64,000 nt of DNA from Firm-04 sp964392175. Its GTDB lineage: Bacteria > Bacillota > Clostridia > Oscillospirales > Ruminococcaceae. The stretch is taken from the NCBI GenBank assembly GCA_964392175.1, contig CAYMOJ010000002.1:62001-126000 (forward strand), in the 5' to 3' direction. The notes beneath the pieces are model-generated. The model did no database searches and was not told where the DNA came from. It saw only the letters and a list, made by a program, of their open reading frames with translations. This document shows, in pieces, positions 49,616 to 58,040 of the stretch; the first letter of the stretch is position 1, and every line of letters starts with the position of its first letter. The translations under genes were made by a program, and so were the position numbers.

Positions 49616-50224
49616 ATGAGATCCATCTTTCTATGTGCAATGGCAGATGTCCTGCGTGTCGCCTCTGTGGATATCCGTAACGGTGATCATCTCTTTGGCC
49701 CGTTGGATTTCTACGACTATATTCCACCCATTCCGCATCCGCTGCCCTATGTGCCTGCCTATTTGCAGGATTACGAGTTCCAACCCAAGCTGCTGAAGGA
49801 TTTTCTCCGCAGCGATGCTTGTAAGGGCATCTACCGCCACTGTGATTATTTAGTGGCACTGCCCGATGACTGCACCGATCTGGAATCCAATGCCATACAG
49901 GATCTGTGTGTGTCTGTGGGGGCAAAGCGCCCCGTGATGGAGTATCAGGCATTTTTGCTCTCTGCCGATACTTCTTATCTTGCGGTAACGGCATCCAAGC
50001 GCGCTGTGTGCGTAACCCATGTCATTGCCAAAAAGGATGAAACCGACCGTGTGTTTATCCCCATCAATCTGCTCAGCGAGGATACCCTCTATGAGGCACT
50101 CTCCGCACTGGATTCTGAGCATACACTGCCGGTTTATACCTTCGGGCTGCCCGAAGAGTACGATGAGATTGGTACAAAGGTTTCCACCCAGACGCTGGTA
50201 AAGTATCTGGCAAAGCTGCTGTGA
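49616..50224 (+). CDS. Unknown protein in the lysine operon, weakly MreB-like
   Basis: 202 residues, no signal peptide or transmembrane helix. I do not recognise a family with certainty. Residues 50-130 line up by eye with the first half of MreB: LQDYEFQPKLLKDFL (MreB has the pattern IADFxVTExMLxYFI), DYLVALPDDCTDLESNAI (VVxxVPSGxTEVExRAV), VGAK (AGAK), followed by a hydrophobic strand pair. The phosphate-binding glycines are missing, so ATPase activity is unlikely. It lies between asd and dapA, on the path to the wall precursor meso-DAP. AAAGGGAGCG precedes the ATG. Confidence 0.6.
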   Translation: MRSIFLCAMADVLRVASVDIRNGDHLFGPLDFYDYIPPIPHPLPYVPAYLQDYEFQPKLLKDFLRSDACKGIYRHCDYLVALPDDCTDLESNAIQDLCVSVGAKRPVMEYQAFLLSADTSYLAVTASKRAVCVTHVIAKKDETDRVFIPINLLSEDTLYEALSALDSEHTLPVYTFGLPEEYDEIGTKVSTQTLVKYLAKLL

Positions 50225-50239
50225 TGGAGGTTTTTGCAG

Positions 50240-50605
50240 ATGTATCTTGTGCGTGTATCATCGGATGCAACAGTGACAAAAGAAGCGATTCCTGATTGTA
50301 ACGAGCAGACTTTGTGTGCGTTGCTTTCAGCGGAGGTGACTGAGCGCTTGTGTGCCTTTGAATCCCCCGCAGCATTTGCAAAGCAAGGCATCACGCTCTG
50401 CTATTATATTGATGGCAGAGGCGGTGAGCGTCAGCTGGATTCCAATTTTTGCGGGACTTGTCTGTACCATACAGGCTGTCCCATTTACGGTGATCTGCTG
50501 TTTGCAGCTGTACAGGATCAGATTCCACGCGGCATGACTGCTGCTGAGTGCGATATCCTGATCGCATGGCTGTGCGAACAGTTTGCAAGCCTCTCCGTTT
50601 TGTAG
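50240..50605 (+). CDS. Unknown 121-aa protein in the lysine operon
   Basis: Soluble protein beginning MYLVRVSSDATVTKEAIPD with seven cysteines, two of them in FCGTCLYHTGC. The layout (short strand, leucine-rich helix, then a YYIDGRGGERQLDSNFCGT region and PIYGDLLFAAV) faintly recalls DUF3846-type proteins, but I would not assign it. ATGGAGG is 9 nt before the ATG. It follows the MreB-like gene by 15 bp and lies 57 bp before dapA. Confidence 0.55.
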   Translation: MYLVRVSSDATVTKEAIPDCNEQTLCALLSAEVTERLCAFESPAAFAKQGITLCYYIDGRGGERQLDSNFCGTCLYHTGCPIYGDLLFAAVQDQIPRGMTAAECDILIAWLCEQFASLSVL

Positions 50606-50662
50606 ATAAAGCGGAGCAAATGTCGCCGATGTGACTGCATCGGCAGAAAGGTTGCAATTTCT

Positions 50663-51550
50663 ATGAAGAATACGATTTTTACCGGCGCAGGCGTGGCGTT
50701 GGTCACACCCTTTGCCGCCGATGGCTCTGTGGATTATACCGTATTTGCTGCTCTCATTGAGGAGCAGATCGCTGCCGGCACCGATGCATTGATCATCGCC
50801 GGTACCACTGGCGAAAGTTCCACCCTGACCGAAGAAGAGCATATCGAGGTGTTGCGCTTTGCCGTGCAGCAAGCCAACCATCGCGTTCCCGTGATTGCAG
50901 GTACCGGTAGCAACGATACCAATTTTTGTATCAGCCTTTCCCAAGAGGCAGAAAGCCTTGGCGCGGATGCACTGCTGTTGGTGACCCCCTACTACAACAA
51001 AGCAACACAGAAGGGCTTGTACATCCATTATAAGGCCATTGCAGAATCCGTGCATATTCCCGTGATTCTATACAATGTGCCCTCCCGTACCGGTGTCAAC
51101 ATTGATGTGGAGACCGTGGCAAAGTTGGCGGAGATCCCCAACATCGTTGCCATCAAAGAAGCGTCCGGCAACATCAGCTATCTTGCAAAGCTGATGGCAC
51201 GCTGTGGCGATACCATTGATGTGTATAGCGGCAATGACGATCAGATCGTTCCAATGATGTCGCTGGGCGCAAAGGGTGTGATTTCTGTGCTTTCCAATGT
51301 TGCACCCAAGGAAACTCACGAGATGGCAATGGCTGCGCTGAACGGCGATTACACCACTGCCGCAAAGCTACAGCTTGCGTATTATGAATTGATCAGCGCA
51401 CTGTTTTGTGAGGTAAACCCCATTCCTGTAAAGGAAGCGATGAATATGATGGGCAAGCAGGTGGGCGAGTGTCGGTTGCCGCTATGTGCCATGGAAGACA
51501 AGAATCGCGAAGTGCTGCGTGCAGCATTACAGGCAAAAGGTCTGCTGTAA
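50663..51550 (+). CDS. dapA: 4-hydroxy-tetrahydrodipicolinate synthase
   Basis: 295-residue TIM-barrel enzyme that condenses pyruvate with aspartate semialdehyde. Signatures: GTTGESSTLTEEEH, Tyr in LYNVPSRTG, and the Schiff-base Lys in VAIKEASGN. The CEVNPIPVKEAMNMMG end is typical. Part of the lysine-riboswitch operon. Confidence 0.97.
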   Translation: MKNTIFTGAGVALVTPFAADGSVDYTVFAALIEEQIAAGTDALIIAGTTGESSTLTEEEHIEVLRFAVQQANHRVPVIAGTGSNDTNFCISLSQEAESLGADALLLVTPYYNKATQKGLYIHYKAIAESVHIPVILYNVPSRTGVNIDVETVAKLAEIPNIVAIKEASGNISYLAKLMARCGDTIDVYSGNDDQIVPMMSLGAKGVISVLSNVAPKETHEMAMAALNGDYTTAAKLQLAYYELISALFCEVNPIPVKEAMNMMGKQVGECRLPLCAMEDKNREVLRAALQAKGLL

Positions 51551-51584
51551 GATATCAAAAATACCGTAAAGTGAGGGTACCAAG

Positions 51585-52346
51585 ATGGTTCAAATTGCAA
51601 TTAGCGGTGCTTGCGGTAAGATGGGTAAAACCATTGCCGCTTGCATTGCCGAGCGGGAAAACTGCATAGTTCTTGCAGGGATTGACCTGTTTCCCAACGA
51701 TACGATGGGCTTTCCTGTTGTAAAAAAGCCAACGGAGCTGCCCCAAACCCCCGATGTGATCATTGATTTCAGTAATCCAACCAGTATTGATGGGTTGCTT
51801 GCCTATGCGTTAGAAAAAGGTGTACCGTTGGTGCTTTCTACCACAGGCTATTCCGATGCACAAATGGAGCAGATCCGTACGGCAGCTACGCAGGTTCCGA
51901 TTTTCTTTTCATTTAATATGTCACTGGGCATTCAGTTGCTGATCGCGCTTTCCAAAAAGGCGGCAGCAGTGCTGGGAAATCAGTTTGATATTGAGATCAT
52001 TGAAAAGCACCACAATCAGAAGATTGATGCACCTTCCGGCACAGCCCTGATGCTTGCCAATGCCCTGTGCGAGGAGGCGACTCCTGCCAAGCATCCTGTA
52101 TATGATCGCCATAGTGTGCGCCGTAAGCGCGATATGACAGAGATCGGTATTCATTCGGTGCGTGGTGGAACCATCGTGGGCGAGCATGAAGTGCTGTTTG
52201 CAGGGCCGGATGAGTGTATTTCGCTGAAGCATACGGCAAGCTCCAAGCGTGTGTTCGCAGAAGGTTCTGTGAATGCAGCGATTTTCATGGCAGGCGATCG
52301 TCAGCCCAAGCTGTATGATATGACAGATCTGCTTGCCGCAACTTGA
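51585..52346 (+). CDS. dapB: 4-hydroxy-tetrahydrodipicolinate reductase
   Basis: 253 residues. NAD(P) site ISGACGKMGKTIAACI, substrate motif EKHHNQKIDAPSGTALMLA, and the GGTIVGEHEVLFAG segment. It reduces the DapA product towards tetrahydrodipicolinate. The rest of the DAP pathway is not in the window. Confidence 0.97.
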   Translation: MVQIAISGACGKMGKTIAACIAERENCIVLAGIDLFPNDTMGFPVVKKPTELPQTPDVIIDFSNPTSIDGLLAYALEKGVPLVLSTTGYSDAQMEQIRTAATQVPIFFSFNMSLGIQLLIALSKKAAAVLGNQFDIEIIEKHHNQKIDAPSGTALMLANALCEEATPAKHPVYDRHSVRRKRDMTEIGIHSVRGGTIVGEHEVLFAGPDECISLKHTASSKRVFAEGSVNAAIFMAGDRQPKLYDMTDLLAAT

Positions 52347-52377
52347 TTTTCTCCATTTATGAAGCGAGGTGGGAACG

Positions 52378-52800
52378 ATGGCAAAAAAGCTGTTCACTGT
52401 GATCGGCGGCGTATTGCTGCTGTGCGGACTTAGTTTTGGTGTACTGGCGGCTGTTGCCGCCTTGCTCTCATTCGGTGGGATCCTTTCTGCTGCCGTTTGC
52501 ATCGCCTTGCCAATCGTTGCGCAAAAGCTACACAAGTATCTGCCACCGAAGTCGGTGCTGATCGCGGAAGCAATCACCCTGTTATTGGGCATTGGTGGTC
52601 TTGCGCTTACATTTTATCTTGAAAAAGTCGGCTATTGGGATGGTGAATTTTTCGGCGGTCTGGGCGAAATGTTGCTTGCGTTTGCCACGATGGCAGTCGC
52701 ACTCCTTACGCTGATTACCAGCGTGATCTGCCAGTGTGTTGCCCATATGCGAGGAAAGAAAATGCGGCAAGATACTTCATCATCTGGCGAACCTGTTTGA
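52378..52800 (+). CDS. Four-helix membrane protein, function unknown
   Basis: 140 residues with about four hydrophobic helices (about 5-30, 32-50, 57-75 and 90-115) and a short polar C-terminus. The ATG at 52378 was preferred over an upstream GTG because GAGGTGGG is placed 4-10 nt before it. It follows dapB by 31 bp and ends at a terminator, so it is probably the last gene of the lysine operon. No family recognised. Confidence 0.7.
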   Translation: MAKKLFTVIGGVLLLCGLSFGVLAAVAALLSFGGILSAAVCIALPIVAQKLHKYLPPKSVLIAEAITLLLGIGGLALTFYLEKVGYWDGEFFGGLGEMLLAFATMAVALLTLITSVICQCVAHMRGKKMRQDTSSSGEPV

Positions 52801-52844
52801 AGCTTTGCCAGGCTTCGCGCGGTGTTGTCCCATCAGAGAGAAAG

Positions 52845-52884
52845 AGCCATGCAGTCAATGTGCACTGCATGGCTTTTGGTTTAT
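52845..52884 (+). terminator. Terminator of the lysine operon
   Basis: AGCCATGCAGT (52845-52855) and ACTGCATGGCT (52864-52874), perfect 11-bp stem, followed by TTTGGTTTATT. Confidence 0.85.
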
Positions 52885-52971
52885 TCTGTATGAGATGCTT
52901 CCAATGGAAACTGTCTGCTTCTCAAAAGCCAACATGATGCATATAGTGGCAAAAGGGGGAGCGTGATAAAT

Positions 52972-54300
52972 ATGCGGTGGCTTTCGGCATGGAACGAGGG
53001 CTTGTGGCAATGGCTGCTGCCGTTTTTGCTGCCACTGATGGCGATTTTGTGCGGCTGTGCGGTTCGTATGCAGCCTTTGCGACATTTTGGTAGCGTGCTG
53101 CGTCACACCTATGGGGCATTGCTGCAATCGCAGCAGGAAAGACACACACCTACGCAACGGCAGATATTTGCAACGGCATTGGCGGCAACCATGGGTACAG
53201 GCAATCTTGTAGGCACGGCGGTCGCGATTTCTTTGGGTGGTGCAGGCGCACTATTCTGGCTGTGGATTTCTGCACCAATGGGAATCCTGCTGGTTTATGC
53301 TGAAAACTTACTGGGCACACATTACCGCGATGTCAAAACCAAGGGTACACTGGCATATCTGCAAAACGGAGTTGGTTCCCCGAAGCTTGCCGTTGTATTT
53401 GCGATCTGCTGCATCGGCGCGTCCATCGGTATGGGGAATCTCGCACAGAGCAATGCCATGGCATCAGCGTTGGAAGGCATTGGTGTACCATTGCCTGTAA
53501 CGGGAACAATCATTGCGGTGGTGTTATTGTGGGTTTTGAATGGCGGCAGCAAACGCATCGGACGGCTGACGGAATGGCTGATGCCGTTGCTTTGCGGCGG
53601 ATATTTGCTGTGCTGTTTGTGGTTGATTCTAAGACGGTGCTATGTACTGCCTGCGGTGTTCGCACAGATATTGCAGGAAGCCTTTGGATTGCGTGCAATG
53701 GGGAGTGGATTCAGTATCTCCGCTATGCTGTTTTGTATGAGTATCGGTCTGCGCCGCGGGATTTTTTCCAATGAAGCAGGCTTGGGCAGCTCTGCTATGC
53801 TGCATGGCGAAGGGGAATATACATCGCCCATAGCACAGGGCGAATGGGCTGCGGCTGAAGTGTTTGCGGATACTACGCTCTGCTGTACTGTGACAGGGCT
53901 GGTTCTTTTGACTGCGCCTACAGGTACAATCGCTTATGGCTCGCAGGATGGTGCAGAGCTGCTGTTGTCGGCGTTTTATGCAGGCTTTGGTGATATCGCA
54001 GTATGGCTGCTTGCCATTTGTATCGCATTGCTTGCTTTTGCAACACTCATTGGGTGGTATGGCTGTGGTAAAATGGCATTCTGTCATGTGTTCGGAGAGA
54101 AGCATCGTGGCGTATATCTTGCCATATATGTAACGGCAGCATTTTGTGGGGCATTGGGCAAAGCCGAATTTGTGTGGCTACTTTGCGATATTTGTAACGG
54201 CTGTATGGCACTGCCAAATCTGTATGGAATTTGGCGTATGCTACCCACTCTGCGGGAAATCACTGACACTTGCAAAATGCAGCAGGATGTGATAAAATAG
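52972..54300 (+). CDS. AGCS family sodium/amino-acid symporter
   Basis: 442 residues with about ten to eleven transmembrane helices. AGCS signatures: TALAATMGTGNLVGTAVAIS (the family G-T-G-N loop), GGAGALFWLWISAPMG, and RRGIFSNEAGLGSSAMLHGE. It imports alanine, glycine or a related amino acid with sodium. An ATG at 52972 or a GTG three codons earlier could be the start; AAGGGGGA lies upstream. Somewhat shorter than classical members near the C-terminus. Confidence 0.92.
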   Translation: MRWLSAWNEGLWQWLLPFLLPLMAILCGCAVRMQPLRHFGSVLRHTYGALLQSQQERHTPTQRQIFATALAATMGTGNLVGTAVAISLGGAGALFWLWISAPMGILLVYAENLLGTHYRDVKTKGTLAYLQNGVGSPKLAVVFAICCIGASIGMGNLAQSNAMASALEGIGVPLPVTGTIIAVVLLWVLNGGSKRIGRLTEWLMPLLCGGYLLCCLWLILRRCYVLPAVFAQILQEAFGLRAMGSGFSISAMLFCMSIGLRRGIFSNEAGLGSSAMLHGEGEYTSPIAQGEWAAAEVFADTTLCCTVTGLVLLTAPTGTIAYGSQDGAELLLSAFYAGFGDIAVWLLAICIALLAFATLIGWYGCGKMAFCHVFGEKHRGVYLAIYVTAAFCGALGKAEFVWLLCDICNGCMALPNLYGIWRMLPTLREITDTCKMQQDVIK

Positions 54301-54330
54301 TAGCAATTCACAAAAGACAGGAGGATTCTT

Positions 54331-54573
54331 ATGAAAATGCAGATTCCGCAGCAGAATACCCCACTGGAAAAATTTTTGAATGTATCGCAGTTTGTGATCT
54401 TTTTGGTCTCGTTTTTCGGGCTGGCTGCACTGATTTGGCGGCTGTTTGATGCTTGGTGGATGCGTATATTGCTGCTTGTAGTCGATTATTTCGTCAGCAG
54501 CATGATTTTGTACTGTGTGTTTCGTCCGTTGGCGAAAAAAGCACTTCAGGATAAACAGGATTCTCAAAAATGA
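54331..54573 (+). CDS. Small two-helix membrane protein, unknown
   Basis: 80 residues with two transmembrane helices (about 18-37 and 43-64) and a Lys/Gln-rich cytosolic tail. ACAGGAGG precedes the ATG. Follows the symporter by 30 bp. No family recognised. Confidence 0.65.
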   Translation: MKMQIPQQNTPLEKFLNVSQFVIFLVSFFGLAALIWRLFDAWWMRILLLVVDYFVSSMILYCVFRPLAKKALQDKQDSQK

Positions 54574-54591
54574 TCCTGCTAGCCACCTTGA

Positions 54592-54620
54592 TTGACAGTT
54601 TTTTTCAAATGTGGTATAAT
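54592..54620 (+). promoter_or_regulatory. Promoter of the DUF2156 gene
   Basis: TTGACA (54592-54597) and TATAAT (54615-54620), 17-bp spacer. Confidence 0.82.
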
Positions 54621-54687
54621 AAGCCTGATGTCGGTGGTATGCGATACCATCCCAAGCAATTTTTACAGAAAGGCAGTCACCCTTGCT

Positions 54688-55581
54688 ATGCTCTTGAATT
54701 TTGAAACACCGATGCTTTCACATATGGCGGTGGTACAATCCGTTTTGCAAAGCGCAGCCCCCATGGAAAACGATGCGGCATTTGCAAATCTGTATCTGCT
54801 GCGGCATAAATATGGCACGCAGATTGCCGTTACGGAAAACACGCTGTTTCGACGTTATACTGCGGGTTTCCGTGCAGGATGCTATGGGTTTCCGCTGGGT
54901 ACAGGGGAGCTTCGGGCGGCTGTTTTGCGTTTGAAAGCAGATGCTGATGCAAATGGGCAGCCCTTGCGCCTGACCTTGCTCACTGAGGAGATGTGTCAGA
55001 GCCTTGGCACGGTGTTTCCCGAACAGTTTGTGTTTACCGCCGCTGAGGGCTACGATGAGTATTTGTATCTGCGTGAGGATATCGCGACATTGCGGGGCAG
55101 CCGATATCATAAGAAGCGCAATCATATCGCACAATTTTGGCGGCAGAATCCCGATGCGGAGATTCAACCGTTGATTCCGGCAAATGCAGACCTTGCTGTA
55201 TCCGTTGCGAAGCAGTGGCTGATGGCGAAAGAGAATCCTGCATTGCCTGCCTTACAAGCGGAGTTTTCCTGTATCTGTGAAGCGGCAGCGCATATGGATG
55301 CCTTGCAGTTACAGGGTCTGCTGCTGTATGCCGGCGGTGAGCCTGTGGGCATGACGATGGTATCTTGTATTGCCAACGATGTATACGATGTGCATTTTGA
55401 AAAGGTCATTGCCTCTCAGCCCCACGCGTGGCCCGTTGTGGCGAACGAAATGGCAAAATGCTTGCCCCAAGCTACCTTTCTCAATCGCGAGGAGGATTTG
55501 GGAGAACAGGGAATGCGCGCCGCAAAAGCATCCTACTATCCAACATTGATTCGTCGGAAGTTTATTGCTGAATGGAGATGA
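54688..55581 (+). CDS. DUF2156 (GNAT-fold, phosphatidylglycerol lysyltransferase-like) protein
   Basis: 297 residues. Two GNAT-like halves: RRYTAGFRAGCYGFPLGTG in the first, and RYHKKRNHIAQFWRQNP with LLYAGGEPVGMTMVSCI in the second. The HKKRNHI-F motif and the C-terminal FLNREEDLGEQGMRAAKASYYP are the usual DUF2156 signature. Related domains transfer aminoacyl groups to lipids, but this one has no membrane part. The start follows AGAAAGG at a rather long 14 nt. Confidence 0.85.
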   Translation: MLLNFETPMLSHMAVVQSVLQSAAPMENDAAFANLYLLRHKYGTQIAVTENTLFRRYTAGFRAGCYGFPLGTGELRAAVLRLKADADANGQPLRLTLLTEEMCQSLGTVFPEQFVFTAAEGYDEYLYLREDIATLRGSRYHKKRNHIAQFWRQNPDAEIQPLIPANADLAVSVAKQWLMAKENPALPALQAEFSCICEAAAHMDALQLQGLLLYAGGEPVGMTMVSCIANDVYDVHFEKVIASQPHAWPVVANEMAKCLPQATFLNREEDLGEQGMRAAKASYYPTLIRRKFIAEWR

Positions 55582-55587
55582 TAAGCC

Positions 55588-56067
55588 ATGCTCAAGGAAA
55601 TTCTTTCTGCAAGTACCTGTGCACAATGCCGCAACTGTTGTGTGTTTTTGCCCCAAAGTGCATGGGAACTGCCCGCTTTTCATATGATTTCGCGGAGTCG
55701 GTTGCAGAACGCTGATCAGGATATCACTCCCACTGCCGATGGAGAACACTTTCGAGTTGCCCTGCACTATGATGCAACCGGTGCAGCGCAACCCTGTCCT
55801 TTTTTGGATGCAAACAGTGGCTGCACATTGCCAGCGGCGGAAAAACCCTTTGCGTGCAGTCTGTGGCCTGTGCGCGTAATGCACAAGGAAAGCAAACGGT
55901 ATCTAACCATGTACTGCGGCTGTGACGGTTTGCCCGAAGCCAAAGCGGATGCTGTCAGATCGCTATTGCAAAGGGGATTAGCAGCGCGTATTGCAGAAGA
56001 ACTGGAAAAAGATCCCACTCTTCTGATGCCGTATCATGAGAAGTATCTCATTTTGCAGGAAATATAA
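55588..56067 (+). CDS. YkgJ-type cysteine-cluster protein
   Basis: 159 residues with a CxxCxxCC motif (CAQCRNCC), a later PCPFLD...GCTL and YCGCDGL, the pattern of the YkgJ family thought to hold an Fe-S cluster or zinc. GATGATAAGCC separates it from the DUF2156 gene by only 6 bp, so the two are cotranscribed and may work together. Function unknown. Confidence 0.8.
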   Translation: MLKEILSASTCAQCRNCCVFLPQSAWELPAFHMISRSRLQNADQDITPTADGEHFRVALHYDATGAAQPCPFLDANSGCTLPAAEKPFACSLWPVRVMHKESKRYLTMYCGCDGLPEAKADAVRSLLQRGLAARIAEELEKDPTLLMPYHEKYLILQEI

Positions 56068-56074
56068 GGGAATG

Positions 56075-56108
56075 AGTCGGATGGAAAAGATCCGGCTCGT
56101 TTGTTTCC
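56075..56108 (+). terminator. Terminator after the YkgJ-like gene
   Basis: AGTCGGAT (56075-56082) and ATCCGGCT (56090-56097) with one G-U pair, followed by CGTTTGTTT. Confidence 0.55.
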
Positions 56109-56122
56109 TCGTCGGAAAACGC

Positions 56123-56151
56123 TTTACAAATCGTACCGAATGTGTTATAAT
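56123..56151 (+). promoter_or_regulatory. Promoter of mntP
   Basis: TTTACA (56123-56128) and TATAAT (56146-56151), 17-bp spacer. The leader is about 30 nt, too short for a manganese riboswitch. Confidence 0.75.
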
Positions 56152-56187
56152 GCAAAAAGTATCATTTTGTAGATGGGAGCAGTTATT

Positions 56188-56757
56188 ATGGGTATTATTG
56201 AATTGTGTGTATTGGCATTTGGGCTTGCCATGGATGCTTGTGCCGTTTCCATGACAAATGGGATGTGTTATCGGAATGTCCGCAAGGGATGGACGCTTGC
56301 CATTGGTGCTTGCTTTGGCATCATGCAGGGGATTATGCCTTTATTGGGATATTTTCTTGGAACTTTCTTCTCAAGTATCATATCTGCCTTTGATCACTAC
56401 GTTGCACTCATCTTGTTGGGATTTATTGGCGGTAAAATGCTATGGGAAGCCTTGCATCCCGATGCAGAGGAAGATGTCGAAAGCGGAAAAATGACAATCA
56501 AATTATTGTTGATGCAGGGGATTGCCACCAGTATTGATGCCATGGCAGTGGGAGTAAGCTTTGCCGCTTTGCCCGATGTGAACATTGTATCGGCAGCAAT
56601 GTTGATTTGCGGTATTACATGGGTGCTGAGCTGCATGGGCGTGGTGCTTGGCAAACGCTTTGGTAAACTGCTGAATAATAAGGCGCAGATCCTGGGGGGA
56701 TTGATCCTCGTGGGCATCGGTGTGAAAATTTTTGTGGAACATATGTGGTTTTCGTAA
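56188..56757 (+). CDS. mntP: Manganese efflux pump MntP
   Basis: 189 residues, six transmembrane helices in two homologous halves. FGLAMDACAVSMTNG and GIATSIDAMAVGVSFA are the paired Asp motifs of MntP (DUF204). It exports Mn(II). The start at 56188 is preferred because GGGAG lies 9-10 nt upstream; an ATG five codons earlier overlaps that site. Two metal transport loci, this one and feoB, lie within 2 kb. Confidence 0.93.
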   Translation: MGIIELCVLAFGLAMDACAVSMTNGMCYRNVRKGWTLAIGACFGIMQGIMPLLGYFLGTFFSSIISAFDHYVALILLGFIGGKMLWEALHPDAEEDVESGKMTIKLLLMQGIATSIDAMAVGVSFAALPDVNIVSAAMLICGITWVLSCMGVVLGKRFGKLLNNKAQILGGLILVGIGVKIFVEHMWFS

Positions 56758-56808
56758 ATATACATCAAAACAAGCAACAGACGCAATAATGAAACGGAGG
56801 GATACGCT

Positions 56809-57927
56809 TTGCCGGAATTGCAAGTGCCAACGCCATGTTATCTGATTGATCGTACACGCTTAAAGGAGAATCTTACGATATTGGATGGAATTCGTCGGCG
56901 TGTGGGCTGTAAAATTCTGTTTTCACAGAAGGCGTTTGCCTGTTATCCCTTTTATTCGATGATGATGCGGTATCTGGACGGTACTGCAGCCACAGGGGAG
57001 TATGAAGCACAGCTTGCGCATTTGTATTTTCACGGAGAAAATCATGTGAGCAGTGTGGTATATCGTCCGGAGGAAATGGAAGCTCTCTGCAAAATATGCG
57101 ACCATATTACATTTAATTCACCGCGACAGTTGCATCGCTTTGGAGGACAAGCTGTGGCGGCGGGTTGTAAGGTGGGGCTGCGCGTAAATCCGGAATTGCC
57201 ATTGCAGCAGTTTTCGGATTATGATCCTTGTGCGCCGCATTCGCGGTTTGGCGCGACTCTTGCGCAGTTTCCCCGTGTGGATCGTAAGTTGATATCGGGG
57301 CTGCATATCCATGCGCTGTATGAGCAGAATAGTGATGCGTTGGAGCAGTTGGTAGATGTGGTTATTCGACAGTATGCAGGGCTTTTGCCTTCTCTGGAGT
57401 GGATTAATCTGGGTGGTGGCCATGCTTTGACGCGCCCTGAATATGATATCGACCGATTGGAAAAATGTGTGCATCGTTTGCAGGAGTACGGCTTGACGGT
57501 GTATTTGGAACCCGGCGAGGCGATTGCGTGGAAGGCAGGATTCTTTGTAACCACTGTGTTGGATATTGTAGAAAACGGGTTGCCCATTGCCATTGTCGAT
57601 GCTTCGGCGGTGTGTCATGCGCCAGATGTGACAGAATTGGGATATCATCCACCGCTGCAACAGGCTGTGGATGAGGATAAAGGACGATACCGGATTCGTA
57701 TTGCAGGTAGAAGCTGTTTGCCGGAGGATGTATTTGGTGATTATTGTTTCGATCATCCGTTGCAGATTGGCTCGCAGCTTGTGTTTGAAGATATGGCGAT
57801 CAATACCATCACCAAAGCGGTGATGTATACGGGGATGCCATTGCCATGCGTAGCAGTGAAAGAGCCTGATGGAAGTTGTACGGTGTTGCACAGCTTTTCG
57901 TTTTCGGATTATAAGAACCGAATGTGA
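56809..57927 (+). CDS. nspC: Carboxynorspermidine/carboxyspermidine decarboxylase
   Basis: 372-residue alanine-racemase-fold PLP enzyme. The PLP Lys is Lys41 (FSQKAFACY); catalytic Cys/Asp region is VDASAVCHAPDV, and C-terminal FEDMAINTITK is typical of NspC. It completes the alternative spermidine route used by gut bacteria. The partner carboxyspermidine dehydrogenase is not in the window. TTG start with ACGGAGGG 8 nt upstream; 51 bp after mntP without a terminator. Confidence 0.92.
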   Translation: MPELQVPTPCYLIDRTRLKENLTILDGIRRRVGCKILFSQKAFACYPFYSMMMRYLDGTAATGEYEAQLAHLYFHGENHVSSVVYRPEEMEALCKICDHITFNSPRQLHRFGGQAVAAGCKVGLRVNPELPLQQFSDYDPCAPHSRFGATLAQFPRVDRKLISGLHIHALYEQNSDALEQLVDVVIRQYAGLLPSLEWINLGGGHALTRPEYDIDRLEKCVHRLQEYGLTVYLEPGEAIAWKAGFFVTTVLDIVENGLPIAIVDASAVCHAPDVTELGYHPPLQQAVDEDKGRYRIRIAGRSCLPEDVFGDYCFDHPLQIGSQLVFEDMAINTITKAVMYTGMPLPCVAVKEPDGSCTVLHSFSFSDYKNRM

Positions 57928-57985
57928 TATCAACTGGAAAACGCCTTGATTGTGAACCCTTTTTTTGCTTGGCGCATATGCTGAA

Positions 57986-58019
57986 ACAGACGGTCACGGA
58001 CGATACTGTGACCGTTTGT
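57986..58019 (+). promoter_or_regulatory. Hairpin upstream of feoB
   Basis: ACAGACGGTCAC (57986-57997) and GTGACCGTTTGT (58008-58019), 12-bp stem with one G-U pair, 21 bp before the feoB ATG. No T-run follows. It could end the nspC message or act as a regulatory site for feoB. No obvious promoter lies in the 113-bp gap. Confidence 0.5.
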
Positions 58020-58040
58020 GTGCAATGAAGGGAGGAAATT

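Noticed and set aside
56152..56187. Manganese riboswitch before mntP
   Set aside because: The leader is only about 30 nt.
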